From the NCBI GenBank assembly GCA_902362715.1, contig CABIXN010000002.1, positions 496,001-560,000 of the forward strand: a stretch of 64,000 bases of DNA, given 5' to 3'. Positions 27,533-36,471 of the stretch are shown in pieces (positions within the stretch are counted from its first letter, which is position 1; every line of letters begins with the position of its first letter). The stretch comes from Lachnospiraceae bacterium (GTDB taxonomy: Bacteria > Bacillota > Clostridia > Lachnospirales > Lachnospiraceae). The position numbers and the translations under genes were made by a program. The notes below the pieces were generated by a model. The model ran no database searches. It was not told where the DNA came from and was given only the letters and a program-made list of their open reading frames with translations.

Positions 27533-28759
27533 TTGGTAGAGAGAAAGGAATATCTTGAATCTTTGATACAGTGGAAGGAAGAACAGGTGATTAAGGTTGT
27601 TACCGGAATCCGCCGGTGCGGGAAGTCAACATTACTTGCACAGTATCAGGAGTGGCTGTTGAAAAACGGTGTATCTAAGGAGCAAATCATATCTGTTAAT
27701 TTTGAGGAATTGGAGTATGAGGAGCTGCTGAGTTACAAAAAGCTGTATGATTATTTGAAAGAACGGTTGATTCCTGGGAAGACTACCTATATCTTTTTGG
27801 ATGAGATTCAGAAGGTGCCGTTTTTTGAAAAGGCGGTAGACAGCATTTATGTCAAACCAGATGTGGATGTGTATATGACAGGATCAAACGCCTATATGCT
27901 GTCCGGAGATCTAGCAACACTGCTGACCGGAAGATATGTGGAAATCAAAATGCTGCCGCTGTCTTTTAGGGAATTTCTTGAGATTACCAAATTGGAAAAG
28001 CAGCAGGGCTTTGCAGAATATATGCAAAACGGAGGGCTGCCCTATGTTGCCTCTATGGAGCGCACAGATCACAAGGTGGAAACCTATTTAGAGGGGATTT
28101 ATAATACGGTCATTGTAAAGGATATTGAGGACAGACAGTCACGCAGAGAGAGCAATCCTGATAAACGGAAAGTGACGGATATTGTCCTGTTAAAGACTAT
28201 CGCCAAGTATCTGTCCAGCGTTGTCGGCAGTCTTGTATCCATTCGGAGTATTACAGATTACCTAATTTCAAGTGGAAGAAAAATCTCACCCAATACAGTG
28301 AGCGACTATGTGGAGGCACTTACAGAATCCTTTATTTTTTACCCGGTAGAGCGCTTTGACATTGTTGGGAAACAGCTTTTGAAAGCAAACAAGAAACTCT
28401 ATATCGTGGATTTGGGATTGCGAAATCATATACTGCCACGTAAAAATTATGACCTTGGTTTTTCACTGGAGAATATCGTTTATTTTGAATTGCTGCGCCG
28501 CGGATACAAAGTGGCAATGGGCAAGCAGGGTAATATGGAAGTAGATTTTGTGGCGGAGAAACAGGGCGCATACGAATATTTTCAGGTAACGGCAGATATG
28601 ACTGCAAAAGAAACCTTTGAACGGGAGATGTGCCCCCTTGAGAATATCAAGGATAATTATGAAAAAATCGTACTCACGGCGGATTTACTCACGGTGGGAA
28701 ATTACAATGGAATCAAGGTTAAAAATTTGATAGATTGGCTGCTTGAAGTGGACAAATAA
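27533..28759 (+). CDS. ATP-binding protein (AAA with DUF4143 C-terminus)
   Basis: An ATPase of about 408 aa. Walker A GIRRCGKSTLL is near residue 25 and Walker B YIFLDEIQK near residue 90. The C-terminal DUF4143 region has a restriction-endonuclease-like patch (ENIVYFELLRRGY, then NMEVDFVAEKQGAYEYFQV). The family is common in anaerobes, often solitary and patchily distributed, and its role is not established. GGAGG (27520-27524) favours TTG 27533 as start, with GTG 27530 possible. It stands alone between two metabolic islands and may be a recent acquisition. Confidence 0.8.
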   Translation: MVERKEYLESLIQWKEEQVIKVVTGIRRCGKSTLLAQYQEWLLKNGVSKEQIISVNFEELEYEELLSYKKLYDYLKERLIPGKTTYIFLDEIQKVPFFEKAVDSIYVKPDVDVYMTGSNAYMLSGDLATLLTGRYVEIKMLPLSFREFLEITKLEKQQGFAEYMQNGGLPYVASMERTDHKVETYLEGIYNTVIVKDIEDRQSRRESNPDKRKVTDIVLLKTIAKYLSSVVGSLVSIRSITDYLISSGRKISPNTVSDYVEALTESFIFYPVERFDIVGKQLLKANKKLYIVDLGLRNHILPRKNYDLGFSLENIVYFELLRRGYKVAMGKQGNMEVDFVAEKQGAYEYFQVTADMTAKETFEREMCPLENIKDNYEKIVLTADLLTVGNYNGIKVKNLIDWLLEVDK

Positions 28760-28805
28760 AAAACAGCTGCGAGGTATTTGATAAAAGGAAAGGCAGAACA
28801 GTTTT

Positions 28806-29168
28806 ATGAGACTGAAAAATGTTTTAATTGTAACGGAAGATATAGAGCGTGCAAAGAAGTTTTACAAAGATTTATTTGGCCTGAATGTGATTTTAGATCA
28901 GACGGAAAATGCTGTTTTGACAGAAGGTCTGGTTCTCCAGGATAAAAAAATATGGGAAGCGTTTATTGAGAAAGAAATAGTTTTTCAAAATCATGCATCA
29001 GAATTGTATTTTGAAGAAATAGATATAGAAAGCTTTATAGAAAAGCTGGAAACATATGACGTTCCGGTTCATTATGTAACTCCGCTGACAGAGTATCCTT
29101 GGGGACAGAAAATGGTAAGGTTTTACGATCCGGATGGAAATTTAATAGAAGTAAGAACGCCCATGTAA
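28806..29168 (+). CDS. VOC family (glyoxalase-like) protein
   Basis: A small protein of 120 aa with the paired beta-alpha-beta modules of the vicinal oxygen chelate fold (VTEDIERAKKFYKDLFGLNV, then MVRFYDPDGNLIEV with the C-terminal Glu). The first metal-ligand position near the N-terminus is Val/Asn rather than His, so it may not be a classical glyoxalase I. It resembles the bleomycin-resistance/antibiotic-binding subgroup. It sits 46 nt after the ATPase and 65 nt before the phosphoesterase. The function is unassigned. Confidence 0.7.
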   Translation: MRLKNVLIVTEDIERAKKFYKDLFGLNVILDQTENAVLTEGLVLQDKKIWEAFIEKEIVFQNHASELYFEEIDIESFIEKLETYDVPVHYVTPLTEYPWGQKMVRFYDPDGNLIEVRTPM

Positions 29169-29233
29169 GCCTTTTTCAGAAACGTATACAGGAATTGGGT
29201 TTCAGGCACTTTTTACAGCAGGGGTGAGGGAGT

Positions 29234-29986
29234 ATGATTTATATAACCGGAGACTGTCACGGAAAATTTCACAAATTTACAACAGAAGCATTTCCTGAGC
29301 AGAAGGAAATGACAAAGAGAGATTATATCATTGTATGCGGTGATTTTGGCGGAGTCTGGGAGCCGTTAGAGGAGTCCTCTTACGAAAAATACTGGCTTAA
29401 CTGGCTGGAGGATAAACCATTTACGGTTCTATTTGTAGATGGGAATCATGAGAATTTTGATAGATTGTACAGATACCCTTTAGTGACCTGGAATGGCGGC
29501 TGTGTACATCAGATTCGTTCATCTGTATTCCACCTGATGAGAGGACAGGTGTTTTCTATAGACGGATGCCGCATTTTTACATTTGGGGGAGCAGGAAGTC
29601 ATGATATTAGAGATGGAATTTTAGATCCGTCAGCAGATGCAGTGAAGATTCGAAACTGGAAAAGAGATCCGGAAAAACAATTTCGTATTAACAGGATATC
29701 ATGGTGGAAGCAGGAAATGCCGTCGGAACAGGAAATGCAGGAGGGCATTCGGAATTTAGAAAAGTGGAACTGGAAGGTGGATTATATTGTGACTCATGAC
29801 TGCAGCGACAGTACCAAAGAGTTCCTTGGCGATGGTGCTTATGCATGTGATGAATTGAGCAGTTATCTGGAAGAAATTCGCTGCAGAGTGCAGTATAAAA
29901 AATGGTTTTTTGGTCATCTGCATGATGACCGGGCGGTGAATGATAAGGAAATTCTGCTTTATGATCAGATTGTGAGGATCTGGTAA
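29234..29986 (+). CDS. calcineurin-like metallophosphoesterase
   Basis: A protein of 250 aa with the full dimetal phosphoesterase motif set: GDCHGKF (Asp, His), GDFGGVWE (Asp), DGNHENFD (Asn, His), THDC (His) and GHLHDD (His-x-His). No signal peptide or helix is visible, so it is cytoplasmic. Substrates in this family range from phosphoproteins to nucleotides, and nothing in the context narrows this. GGGGTGAGGG precedes the start. Confidence 0.8.
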   Translation: MIYITGDCHGKFHKFTTEAFPEQKEMTKRDYIIVCGDFGGVWEPLEESSYEKYWLNWLEDKPFTVLFVDGNHENFDRLYRYPLVTWNGGCVHQIRSSVFHLMRGQVFSIDGCRIFTFGGAGSHDIRDGILDPSADAVKIRNWKRDPEKQFRINRISWWKQEMPSEQEMQEGIRNLEKWNWKVDYIVTHDCSDSTKEFLGDGAYACDELSSYLEEIRCRVQYKKWFFGHLHDDRAVNDKEILLYDQIVRIW

Positions 29987-30025
29987 AGATATATATATGC
30001 GTGTGAATGTAAAGGAGGCTTCTGC

Positions 30026-30572
30026 ATGGCGGAAATAATAGAAATTACAGATCTAAAGGCGCCGCCGTTGTCTGCCGGATGTGAAAAAGATTTGTGCTCA
30101 TGCTCACCGGATTGCGGTGTTGGAAGATATCGTAAACCCTACTAATATTGGGGCGATTTTCCGTTCGGCGGCAGCTTTACATATAGATGCAGTTATACTG
30201 ACATCTGCCTGCAGTGATCCTCTGTACCGCAGAGCGGCAAGAGTCAGTATGGGAACCGTTTTTCAGATTCCGTGGACTTTTTTTACCTCTAATACATCCT
30301 GGCCGGAGGAGGGGATTTCTCTGCTTCGGGAGCTGGGATTTTGCACTGCGGCAATGGCATTAAGTGAGGATTCGGTTAGGATTGACGATCCGCAATTACT
30401 TGGGGAAGACAGGCTGGCAGTAGTTTTTGGAACGGAAGGAGAGGGGCTTGCGTTAAAAACCATAGCAGATTGTGATTATACGGTAAAAATCCCAATGGCA
30501 CAGGGAATTGATTCCCTGAATGTAGCCGCGGCCAGTGCTGTGGCATTCTGGGAGCTTGGAAAACAAAGATAG
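30026..30572 (+). pseudogene. TrmH/SpoU-type RNA 2'-O-methyltransferase, internally deleted and frameshifted
   Basis: AAAGGAGG (30011-30018) and ATG 30026 open a frame reading MAEIIEITDLKAPPL, the usual N-terminus of this methyltransferase family. The frame then runs into unrelated sequence and stops at 30143. In another frame from about 30072, LPDVKKICAHAHRIAVLED continues into an intact SPOUT domain (NPTNIGAIFRSAAAL, FGTEGEGL, IPMAQGIDSLNVAAAS) ending at 30572. Relative to family length (~260-275 aa) roughly 90-100 residues are missing. The junction falls in a GGCGCCGCCG stretch, suggesting an out-of-frame deletion between short repeats. A 163-aa catalytic-domain fragment could start at GTG 30081, but it lacks its own clear ribosome site and the substrate-binding region. 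Confidence 0.75.
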
Positions 30573-30589
30573 TAAATAATGAAAACATT

Positions 30590-30618
30590 GACGCCTGTAT
30601 CAAAGGGCGTCTTTTTTG
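30590..30618 (+). terminator. intrinsic terminator
   Basis: GACGCC (30590-30595) / GGCGTC (30606-30611) followed by six T. It ends the methyltransferase remnant just before the LysR-box promoter. Confidence 0.7.
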
Positions 30619-30685
30619 TTATAACTTTTTTACATAACCGTGCAAATTTTAAGAATTTCCCTTTAAAAAACCCCGATGCTATACT
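30618..30685 (+). promoter_or_regulatory. LysR-type promoter A (T-N11-A box and -10)
   Basis: GTTAT-N11-ATAACC (30618-30639) is a LysR-family T-N11-A dyad. The 27-bp block starting at ATAACC ends in AAGAATTTCC at 30660, and a -10 TATACT follows at 30680-30685 (19 nt). The same architecture occurs at 33002, 36380 and 37904. It drives the SDR/CoA-transferase pair. Confidence 0.65.
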
Positions 30686-30733
30686 GGCCATAGATTAAAA
30701 AACAAGAATTTAAAGAAAAGGAGAAATAAAATA

Positions 30734-31504
30734 ATGAGTAATTTATTTAACCTGGAAGGTAAGAGTGCAGTAGTTGTGGGCGGAGCAGGTGGTATCGGAC
30801 AGGCGATTGCCCAGGGACTGGCAGAAGCAGGAGCAAAAGTAGCCATTGCCAGCAGAAAAGAAGAGTCTTTACAGCGTGCTGTATCTGAAATCAAAGAAGC
30901 ATGCGGAGCAGACGTTACATATTATATTTGTGATGCTACAGATGAAGCACAGGTAGAAGCTATGGCAGAAAAGTCATTTGCTGATTTTGGAAAAGTAGAT
31001 ATTCTTGTATGCTCTCAGGGATTTAACAAAAAATTTGATGCAGAAGAATTCCCAATGGATGTATGGGATGACATGTTTAACGTAAACGTAAAAGGCGTTA
31101 TGATGTGCAATAAACATTTCGGCAAACGAATGAAAGCAAACGGCTACGGAAAAATCATTGATATCACTTCTGTAAGAAGCTGCATGGCTACATTCCCGAT
31201 GAAAGGAAATGCAGGATACTGTGCTACAAAAGGCGCTCTTGATATGGTAATCAGACAGTGTGCTGCTGAGTTTGGACCGGAAGTTACTGTAAACGGTATT
31301 GGACCTACAGTTACAATGACACCTATGATGGAAAGCATCGTTCCAGAAGCAGCAAAAGCAGGTATTGCAGCAAGCGTACCGCTTCAGAGAATGCAGGTTC
31401 CGGCAGACTGTGCAGGCCCGGCAGTGTTCCTTGCATCAGAAGCATCTGGTTTTGTGACAGGACAGATTCTCTACGTTGATGGCGGTCTTACAGCTATTGG
31501 CTAA
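30734..31504 (+). CDS. short-chain dehydrogenase/reductase, candidate phloroglucinol-type reductase
   Basis: A classical SDR of 256 aa. The cofactor loop is VVGGAGGIGQAIA (GXXXGXG-like), then VCSQG in place of NNAG, catalytic Ser in SVRS and YCATK (Ser-X12-Tyr-X3-Lys), ending TGQILYVDGG. AR/SRK after beta-2 (IASRKEE) suggests NADP preference. It is first gene of the LysR-boxed ring-cleavage cluster. By position and family it is a candidate for the NADPH-dependent reduction of an aromatic or dione ring. A role as a hydroxy-acid dehydrogenase is an equal alternative. Annotators would otherwise call it 3-oxoacyl-ACP reductase-like. Confidence 0.8.
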   Translation: MSNLFNLEGKSAVVVGGAGGIGQAIAQGLAEAGAKVAIASRKEESLQRAVSEIKEACGADVTYYICDATDEAQVEAMAEKSFADFGKVDILVCSQGFNKKFDAEEFPMDVWDDMFNVNVKGVMMCNKHFGKRMKANGYGKIIDITSVRSCMATFPMKGNAGYCATKGALDMVIRQCAAEFGPEVTVNGIGPTVTMTPMMESIVPEAAKAGIAASVPLQRMQVPADCAGPAVFLASEASGFVTGQILYVDGGLTAIG

Positions 31505-31551
31505 TAGATAGAATATTGGAAACAGTAAACACAGCAAGTGAGGAGAGAACT

Positions 31552-32862
31552 ATGAGTTGGAAAGAGGTATATGAAAGCAGAATTATGTCTGCTGAAGATG
31601 CATTAAAAAAAGTTCCCGCCAACAGCCGCATGTTTTTAGCCCATTCCATGAGTGAGCCTACATATCTGGTAGAATATATGTGCGATCATAAAGAATGGTT
31701 TACAAATGTAGAGATCTGCCACATGGGATCTAGCGGAAAGCACCGTTACTGCAATGAAGAAGGAATGGAAGGCCATTTAAGACATAATTCTTTCTTTGTC
31801 AGCGGTCTCAGCCGCCAGGCAGTTATGGATGGACGTGCGGACTATACGCCGGCTTACTTCCATGAGGTTCCGGGGATGCTTGAGGACGGAACAATTACCG
31901 TTGATACAGTAATGCTTACGATTACACCTCCAAATGAAAACGGAGAGGTAAGTCTTGGTCTGTCCTGTGATTATACCAGGGCCGCAGTGAAAAATGCGAA
32001 GCTGGTGATTGCGCAGGTAAATGATCAGTGGCCATTTACCATCAGTGACGGAGCACGTCTGAATGTGTCAGATATTGACTGTTTTGTACTGCACAATGAG
32101 CCAATTCCGGAGCTGAAACCAGGGCCTTTGACAGAAGTGGAAATTGGCATCGGAAAGAACTGTGCATCTCTGGTAGAAGACGGAGATACACTGCAGCTGG
32201 GGATCGGCTCTATTCCGGATGCAGTATGCGCATCTCTGGCAGATAAAAAGGATTTGGGGATACATACAGAATTGATGTGTGACGGTGTTATGAACTTGAT
32301 GAAGGCAGGTGTCATTAACAACAGAAAGAAATTGATTGATCCGGGTGTGGCTACAACTGCATTTATTATGGGAACCAGAGAGATGTATGATTTTGTAGAT
32401 CATAATCCTGAAATCAATATGCAGCCGGTGGATTACACCAATGATCCGGTGCGGATTTCTATGCTGGATCACATTGTAAGTATCAATTCTGCTGTACAGA
32501 TTGACTTTAACGGCCAGGTGTGCTCGGAATCTATTGGACTGATGCAGATCAGTGCTGTAGGCGGTCAGGTGGATTTTGTCCGGGGCGCAGCTATGGCGAA
32601 ACACGGTAAGGCCATTATTGCTATGCCCTCTTCTGTAAAAGGAAAGATATCTAAAATTGTTCCTGTATTGGACGAAGGGGCAGCAGTTACCACAAACAGG
32701 TGTGATGTGGATTATGTTGTTACAGAATATGGAATTGCCCATTTAAAGGGAAAAACCTTAAAGCAAAGAGCGAAAGCTTTGATTGAGATTTCCCATCCTA
32801 ACTTTAAGCCTGAATTAATAAAGGCATTTGAAGAGCGTTATCATTGCAGCTATGAATCATAA
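31552..32862 (+). CDS. acetyl-CoA hydrolase/transferase family CoA-transferase
   Basis: A CoA-transferase of 436 aa of the 4-hydroxybutyrate/butyryl-CoA:acetate type. It has GIHTELMCDGVM with the catalytic Glu that forms the acyl-glutamyl-CoA thioester, the oxyanion region LGIGSIPDAV, and INSAVQIDFNGQVCSESIG. ATG 31552 preceded by GAGGAGAG is preferred over the in-frame 31516 start. In the proposed pathway it would move CoA onto acetoacetate or another short acid released by the BKACE enzyme. It lies 47 nt after the SDR and ends before a strong terminator. Confidence 0.85.
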   Translation: MSWKEVYESRIMSAEDALKKVPANSRMFLAHSMSEPTYLVEYMCDHKEWFTNVEICHMGSSGKHRYCNEEGMEGHLRHNSFFVSGLSRQAVMDGRADYTPAYFHEVPGMLEDGTITVDTVMLTITPPNENGEVSLGLSCDYTRAAVKNAKLVIAQVNDQWPFTISDGARLNVSDIDCFVLHNEPIPELKPGPLTEVEIGIGKNCASLVEDGDTLQLGIGSIPDAVCASLADKKDLGIHTELMCDGVMNLMKAGVINNRKKLIDPGVATTAFIMGTREMYDFVDHNPEINMQPVDYTNDPVRISMLDHIVSINSAVQIDFNGQVCSESIGLMQISAVGGQVDFVRGAAMAKHGKAIIAMPSSVKGKISKIVPVLDEGAAVTTNRCDVDYVVTEYGIAHLKGKTLKQRAKALIEISHPNFKPELIKAFEERYHCSYES

Positions 32863-32936
32863 GTCAACAATTAACATAAAGTTAATAGTATAAAAACCAT
32901 TTAAAAACTCCTTTTAGTAAATTTGATTTTACAGGC

Positions 32937-32986
32937 CACAGCCAGACGAATGCATTTTGTGCAGCAGTCTGGCTGTGTGCTTTTTG
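32937..32986 (+). terminator. intrinsic terminator
   Basis: A perfect 11-bp stem CACAGCCAGAC (32937-32947) / GTCTGGCTGTG (32967-32977), then TGCTTTTTGG. Confidence 0.8.
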
Positions 32987-33001
32987 GAAGATGTCGGAAA
33001 T

Positions 33002-33070
33002 GGTTATGTTTTTTTTGTATAAGCACAGCAAAAAGGGGAATTTCAGTCAAAAAAACAATTATGGTATCCT
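33002..33070 (+). promoter_or_regulatory. LysR-type promoter D (T-N11-A box and -10)
   Basis: GGTTAT-N11-ATAAGC (33002-33024), GGGGAATTTCA ending at 33045, then a -10 TATCCT at 33065-33070 (19 nt). It is the most divergent of the four boxes and drives thiolase and hydroxyacid dehydrogenase. Confidence 0.6.
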
Positions 33071-33122
33071 AAAACCAGAAAAGAATGTTTTATGAAATTG
33101 AATGAACAGGAGGATATAAATA

Positions 33123-34283
33123 GTGAACAGAGAAGTAGTGATTGCTGCATATGGACGTTCCGCCGTATGCCGCGCAAGAAAAGGATCATTTGCGGGAACT
33201 CATCCAATTGAATATTCCGCACAGGTTTTAAAGGGTGTGCTGGATAAAATTCCACAGCTTAACCGGGCTGATATTGAGGATGTTATTATGGGATGTGCGG
33301 TTCAGCACTATAAAACATCTATGAATATTGCCAAAAGTGTTGTGGCAAGGGCAGAACTTCCGGAATGTGTGGCCGGACATACCATTAACCGTTTCTGCTC
33401 TTCAGGACTTCAGGCAATTGCCACAGCGGCTAACGCTATTGCTGCCGGCCAGGGAGATGTTATTGTTGCCGGAGGCGTGGAAGATATGTCGGGCACATTT
33501 GAACCTTATCCGGAAGAACATCAGGATACTTGGTTAAATGAACATGCACCGGGAGCTTATATGGCCATGGGAATTACAGCTGAAAATATTGTAAAAGACC
33601 GGGGACTTACAAGAGAAGAGATGGATCAGATGGCAGTGGAATCCCACCAGAAAGCTGCGAAAGCGCAGAAAGAGGGAAAACTGGCGCCTTCTATTATTCC
33701 GGTTAAAGTTATTGATCTGGAAGGAAATGAAAAAGTTGTTACAGAAGACGAAGGAATCCGTCCAAATACTTCTATGGAATCTCTGGCATCTTTAAAACCC
33801 TGCTTCATCCAGGAAACAGGAACGGTTACAGCGGCAACTTCTTCTCAGACTTCAGATGCAGCAGCGTTTGTAGTATTGATGGAAGCAGAGAAGGCAAAAG
33901 AACTTGGTATTAAACCAATCGCAAAGCTGAAAGCTTTTGCTGTGGCAGGCTGTGATGCAACTATGATGGGACTGGGACCAATTTACGCAGTGCCAAAAGC
34001 AATGGAGCGTGCGGGGCTTACCATTGATGATATGGATGTTATTGAGCTGAATGAGGCATTTGCAGCTCAGGCGATTCCTTGTATCAAAGAACTGCATATG
34101 AATCCGGATAAAGTGAATCCATACGGGGGAGCTATGGCTCTTGGTCATCCAATGGGAGCAACAGGAGCATTTCTTACCTGTAAAGCGCTGGATTATCTTC
34201 AGGATAACAACGGTAAATATGGTCTGGTTACAATGTGTATTGGCGGTGGAATGGGTGCAGCCGGAATATTTGAATTACTTTAA
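33123..34283 (+). CDS. acetyl-CoA acetyltransferase (thiolase)
   Basis: A thiolase of 386 aa that splits acetoacetyl-CoA with CoA into two acetyl-CoA, or the reverse. The nucleophilic Cys is in NRFCSSGLQA, with NEAFAAQ, GGAMALGHPMGATGA (His) and the second Cys in TMCIGGGMGAA, all at canonical positions. The start codon is GTG at 33123 with AGGAGGATATAA before it. Its role in the cluster would be the last step, delivering acetyl-CoA. It is co-transcribed with the dehydrogenase 44 nt downstream. Confidence 0.9.
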   Translation: MNREVVIAAYGRSAVCRARKGSFAGTHPIEYSAQVLKGVLDKIPQLNRADIEDVIMGCAVQHYKTSMNIAKSVVARAELPECVAGHTINRFCSSGLQAIATAANAIAAGQGDVIVAGGVEDMSGTFEPYPEEHQDTWLNEHAPGAYMAMGITAENIVKDRGLTREEMDQMAVESHQKAAKAQKEGKLAPSIIPVKVIDLEGNEKVVTEDEGIRPNTSMESLASLKPCFIQETGTVTAATSSQTSDAAAFVVLMEAEKAKELGIKPIAKLKAFAVAGCDATMMGLGPIYAVPKAMERAGLTIDDMDVIELNEAFAAQAIPCIKELHMNPDKVNPYGGAMALGHPMGATGAFLTCKALDYLQDNNGKYGLVTMCIGGGMGAAGIFELL

Positions 34284-34327
34284 TTGGTACATAACTATAA
34301 TCAGAGCATAAATGTGAGGTGTGGAGA

Positions 34328-35293
34328 ATGAAAATAGATGATATAAAACAGGTAGCCTCCATCGGCGGCGGTGTGATCGGCTCTAGCTGGACACTGCTGT
34401 TTGCCATGAGGGGATTGAAGGTTTACCAGTATGATATTAATGAAGAATGTATTCAGAAATGCGTGGAAAATATTGACCGAAACTTAAAGTCATTACTGGA
34501 ATTTCAGGCTGTGAAGGAAGAGGAAATTGAGACAATTAAAAGCCGTATTTCCTATACCACAAGTATTGCCGAGGCAGTAAAAGATGCAAAATTTATACAG
34601 GAAAACGGACCGGAGCGTCTGCCTGTAAAACAAAGCATTCTTGCTGAAATAGAGGCGGCTGCACCGGTGGATGCTATTTATGCCAGCAGTTCATCAGGAC
34701 TTTTGATCTCTGACGTAACTGCAAATGCAGTTCATCCAGAGCGCTGTATCGGAGGACATCCATATAACCCGCCGCATCTTATTCCGCTGGTAGAAATTAC
34801 ATACAGTGAAAAAACGGATTCTGCCAATGTTTTACTGGCAAAAGAGTTTTATCAGTCAATTGGGAAGGAAGCTGTGGTATTGAACAAAGAGTGCCCGGGA
34901 TATATTGCAAACCGGCTGCAGCTTGCCGTTTACCGGGAAATGATTGATCTGGTAATGCGGGGAATCTGTAATGCGGAAGATGCAGATAAAGCCCTGGTAT
35001 ATGGCCCCGGAATCCGCTGGGCAATTTTTGGACATAACATGATTATGCAGCTGGGAAATCCAGGCGGTTTAAAAGCAATGATGGAAATGCTTGGAGACGG
35101 CGGAGATGTATGGCTGGCTGATATGGCGGACTGGAAGCATATGCCAAATAAAGAATATGGCGAGATTGCTCAGGCGTCTGTTGATGAAATGATTCGGAAC
35201 TTCCCGGATGAGATTGGACACACCAATCCCGAAATTGCAAAATACCGGGATAAGATGCTGATTGAAATATTAAAGCTGCATCACAAATTTTAA
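34328..35293 (+). CDS. 3-hydroxyacyl-CoA dehydrogenase family, lambda-crystallin/carnitine-dehydrogenase-like 3-hydroxyacid dehydrogenase
   Basis: A protein of 321 aa with N-terminal Rossmann motif SIGGGVIGSSW, ENGPERLPVKQ, ASSSSG and GGHPYNPPHLIPLVEI. The NPPHLIPLVEI form is characteristic of L-gulonate 3-dehydrogenase (CRYL1) and L-carnitine dehydrogenase, which oxidise free 3-hydroxy acids, rather than of fadB/hbd acting on CoA esters. It would oxidise a 3-hydroxy acid to the 3-keto acid that the BKACE enzyme needs. In the phloroglucinol model the substrate is 3-hydroxy-5-oxohexanoate. ATG 34328 is chosen (GTGAGG upstream). Confidence 0.82.
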   Translation: MKIDDIKQVASIGGGVIGSSWTLLFAMRGLKVYQYDINEECIQKCVENIDRNLKSLLEFQAVKEEEIETIKSRISYTTSIAEAVKDAKFIQENGPERLPVKQSILAEIEAAAPVDAIYASSSSGLLISDVTANAVHPERCIGGHPYNPPHLIPLVEITYSEKTDSANVLLAKEFYQSIGKEAVVLNKECPGYIANRLQLAVYREMIDLVMRGICNAEDADKALVYGPGIRWAIFGHNMIMQLGNPGGLKAMMEMLGDGGDVWLADMADWKHMPNKEYGEIAQASVDEMIRNFPDEIGHTNPEIAKYRDKMLIEILKLHHKF

Positions 35294-35369
35294 GTGACCG
35301 AGCAAGGCGAGGGATACTTCTTGTCCGGAGGCAGGAAGGTAGTAGTTAGATAACTTTGAAGTTAAAAGG

Positions 35370-35406
35370 TGCTCTGCATTGATTTCGTTCATGCGGAGCA
35401 TTTTTG
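35370..35406 (+). terminator. intrinsic terminator
   Basis: TGCTCTGCAT (35370-35379) / ATGCGGAGCA (35391-35400), one G-T pair, then TTTTTG. The repeat element begins at the very end of this T-run. Confidence 0.75.
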
Positions 35407-35543
35407 CTCTATAGAATATACCGTGTTGTGATAAAGCTGAAGAGTACCGATTCCTATAGAGCAAAAAAACGCTCCGCTGTGGATCGCACTGCGGCAGAGT
35501 GAAATCATGCTGCTTGTACAACCCGCCGCAGGATTCTTTTTTA
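35406..35543 (+). repeat. terminator-associated palindromic repeat, copy 1 (3' part truncated)
   Basis: It opens GCTCTATAG and after ~45 nt closes TTCCTATAGAGC, followed by the CGCTCCGCTG...GCGGCAGAG block and CCGCCGCAGGATTCTTTTTT. It shares long near-identical stretches with 50406-50563 and 52257-52412. The left arm of the final hairpin is missing here (deletion before GGATTC). It fills most of the 273-nt gap before the SDR gene at 35567. Confidence 0.85.
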
Positions 35544-35566
35544 TGCTATAGAAATGGAGGAAGAAA

Positions 35567-36355
35567 ATGGATAAAAAGCAGTGGCCGGTAAAAGTGCCGG
35601 ATTATGATTTTGTAGGAAAAACAGTTGTAGTTACAGGAAGTACCAAAGGCATCGGAAAGGCGATTGCCATGGCCTATGCCCGCTGTCATGCCAGTGTGGT
35701 GATTTCCGGCAGAAGTCAGGAGGAATGCAGCAGGGTTGCTCAGGAAATCAGAAATCTGGGAGGAATTGCAGAAGGAATCCGCGCGGATGTGCAGAAATTA
35801 AATGAGATTGTCTGGCTGAGAGATCAGGCCCAGCAAAAGCTGGGACCGGTGGCAGTCTGGATTAACTGTGCAGGTACTGCCATAACAAAAAAGATTCTGG
35901 ATGTAACAGAAGAGGATTATGATCTGGTAATGAATACAAATTTTAAAAGCGTGTATTTCTCTTCCCAGATGGCAGCCCAGAAGATGGCGGAACAAAAAAA
36001 CGGCGGAAAAATTATTCAGATTGCTTCCGTAGGAGGATTAAAGGGTTCTAATGGATTATCTTTGTATGGGGCGTCCAAAGCAGCCGTTATTAATCTGACC
36101 AAAACTATGGCAATGGAATGGAGCCGTTATGGGATTCAGGTAAATGCCATCTGCCCGGGATATGTAGAAACAGAAATTAACAAAGCTGTGTTTGAAAATG
36201 AGACATTTAAAGACAGCGTAATCAAGACGATTCCTCAGAGACGGCTGGGGACAGTAGATGAGATAGCAGCCATTGCACTGTTTTTAGGCTCCGATCTGTC
36301 CGGTATGATCAATGGTGAAGCAATTGTAGCAGATATGGGAGCCATATGCGGCTGA
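35567..36355 (+). CDS. short-chain dehydrogenase/reductase (second SDR of the cluster)
   Basis: A classical SDR of 262 aa. It has VVTGSTKGIGKAIA, NCAG, SVGGLKGSNGLSLYGASK (Ser, Tyr, Lys catalytic triad) and CPGYVETEINKA. SGRSQEE after the second strand suggests NADPH. It is separated from the dehydrogenase upstream by a terminator and the repeat element, so it has its own or a read-through promoter. It could be the ring reductase or a second ketone/alcohol step. Substrate cannot be read from sequence. Confidence 0.8.
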   Translation: MDKKQWPVKVPDYDFVGKTVVVTGSTKGIGKAIAMAYARCHASVVISGRSQEECSRVAQEIRNLGGIAEGIRADVQKLNEIVWLRDQAQQKLGPVAVWINCAGTAITKKILDVTEEDYDLVMNTNFKSVYFSSQMAAQKMAEQKNGGKIIQIASVGGLKGSNGLSLYGASKAAVINLTKTMAMEWSRYGIQVNAICPGYVETEINKAVFENETFKDSVIKTIPQRRLGTVDEIAAIALFLGSDLSGMINGEAIVADMGAICG

Positions 36356-36379
36356 TTTGTGTAAAAAACAGATTTGAAT

Positions 36380-36448
36380 GGTTATGATTTTTTTGTATAA
36401 CCGTCAGGAAAATGAGAATTTCCATTCTTATGGACGATTTGTTATAGT
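36380..36448 (+). promoter_or_regulatory. LysR-type promoter C (T-N11-A box and -10)
   Basis: GGTTAT-N11-ATAACC (36380-36402) is the most perfect dyad of the four. It is followed by GAGAATTTCC ending at 36423 and a -10 TATAGT at 36443-36448 (19 nt). The next plus-strand gene, BKACE, starts 440 nt later, so the transcript would run antisense to the small gene 36472-36795. Confidence 0.65.
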
Positions 36449-36471
36449 CTGCTTAACACAGGATGCGGCCG

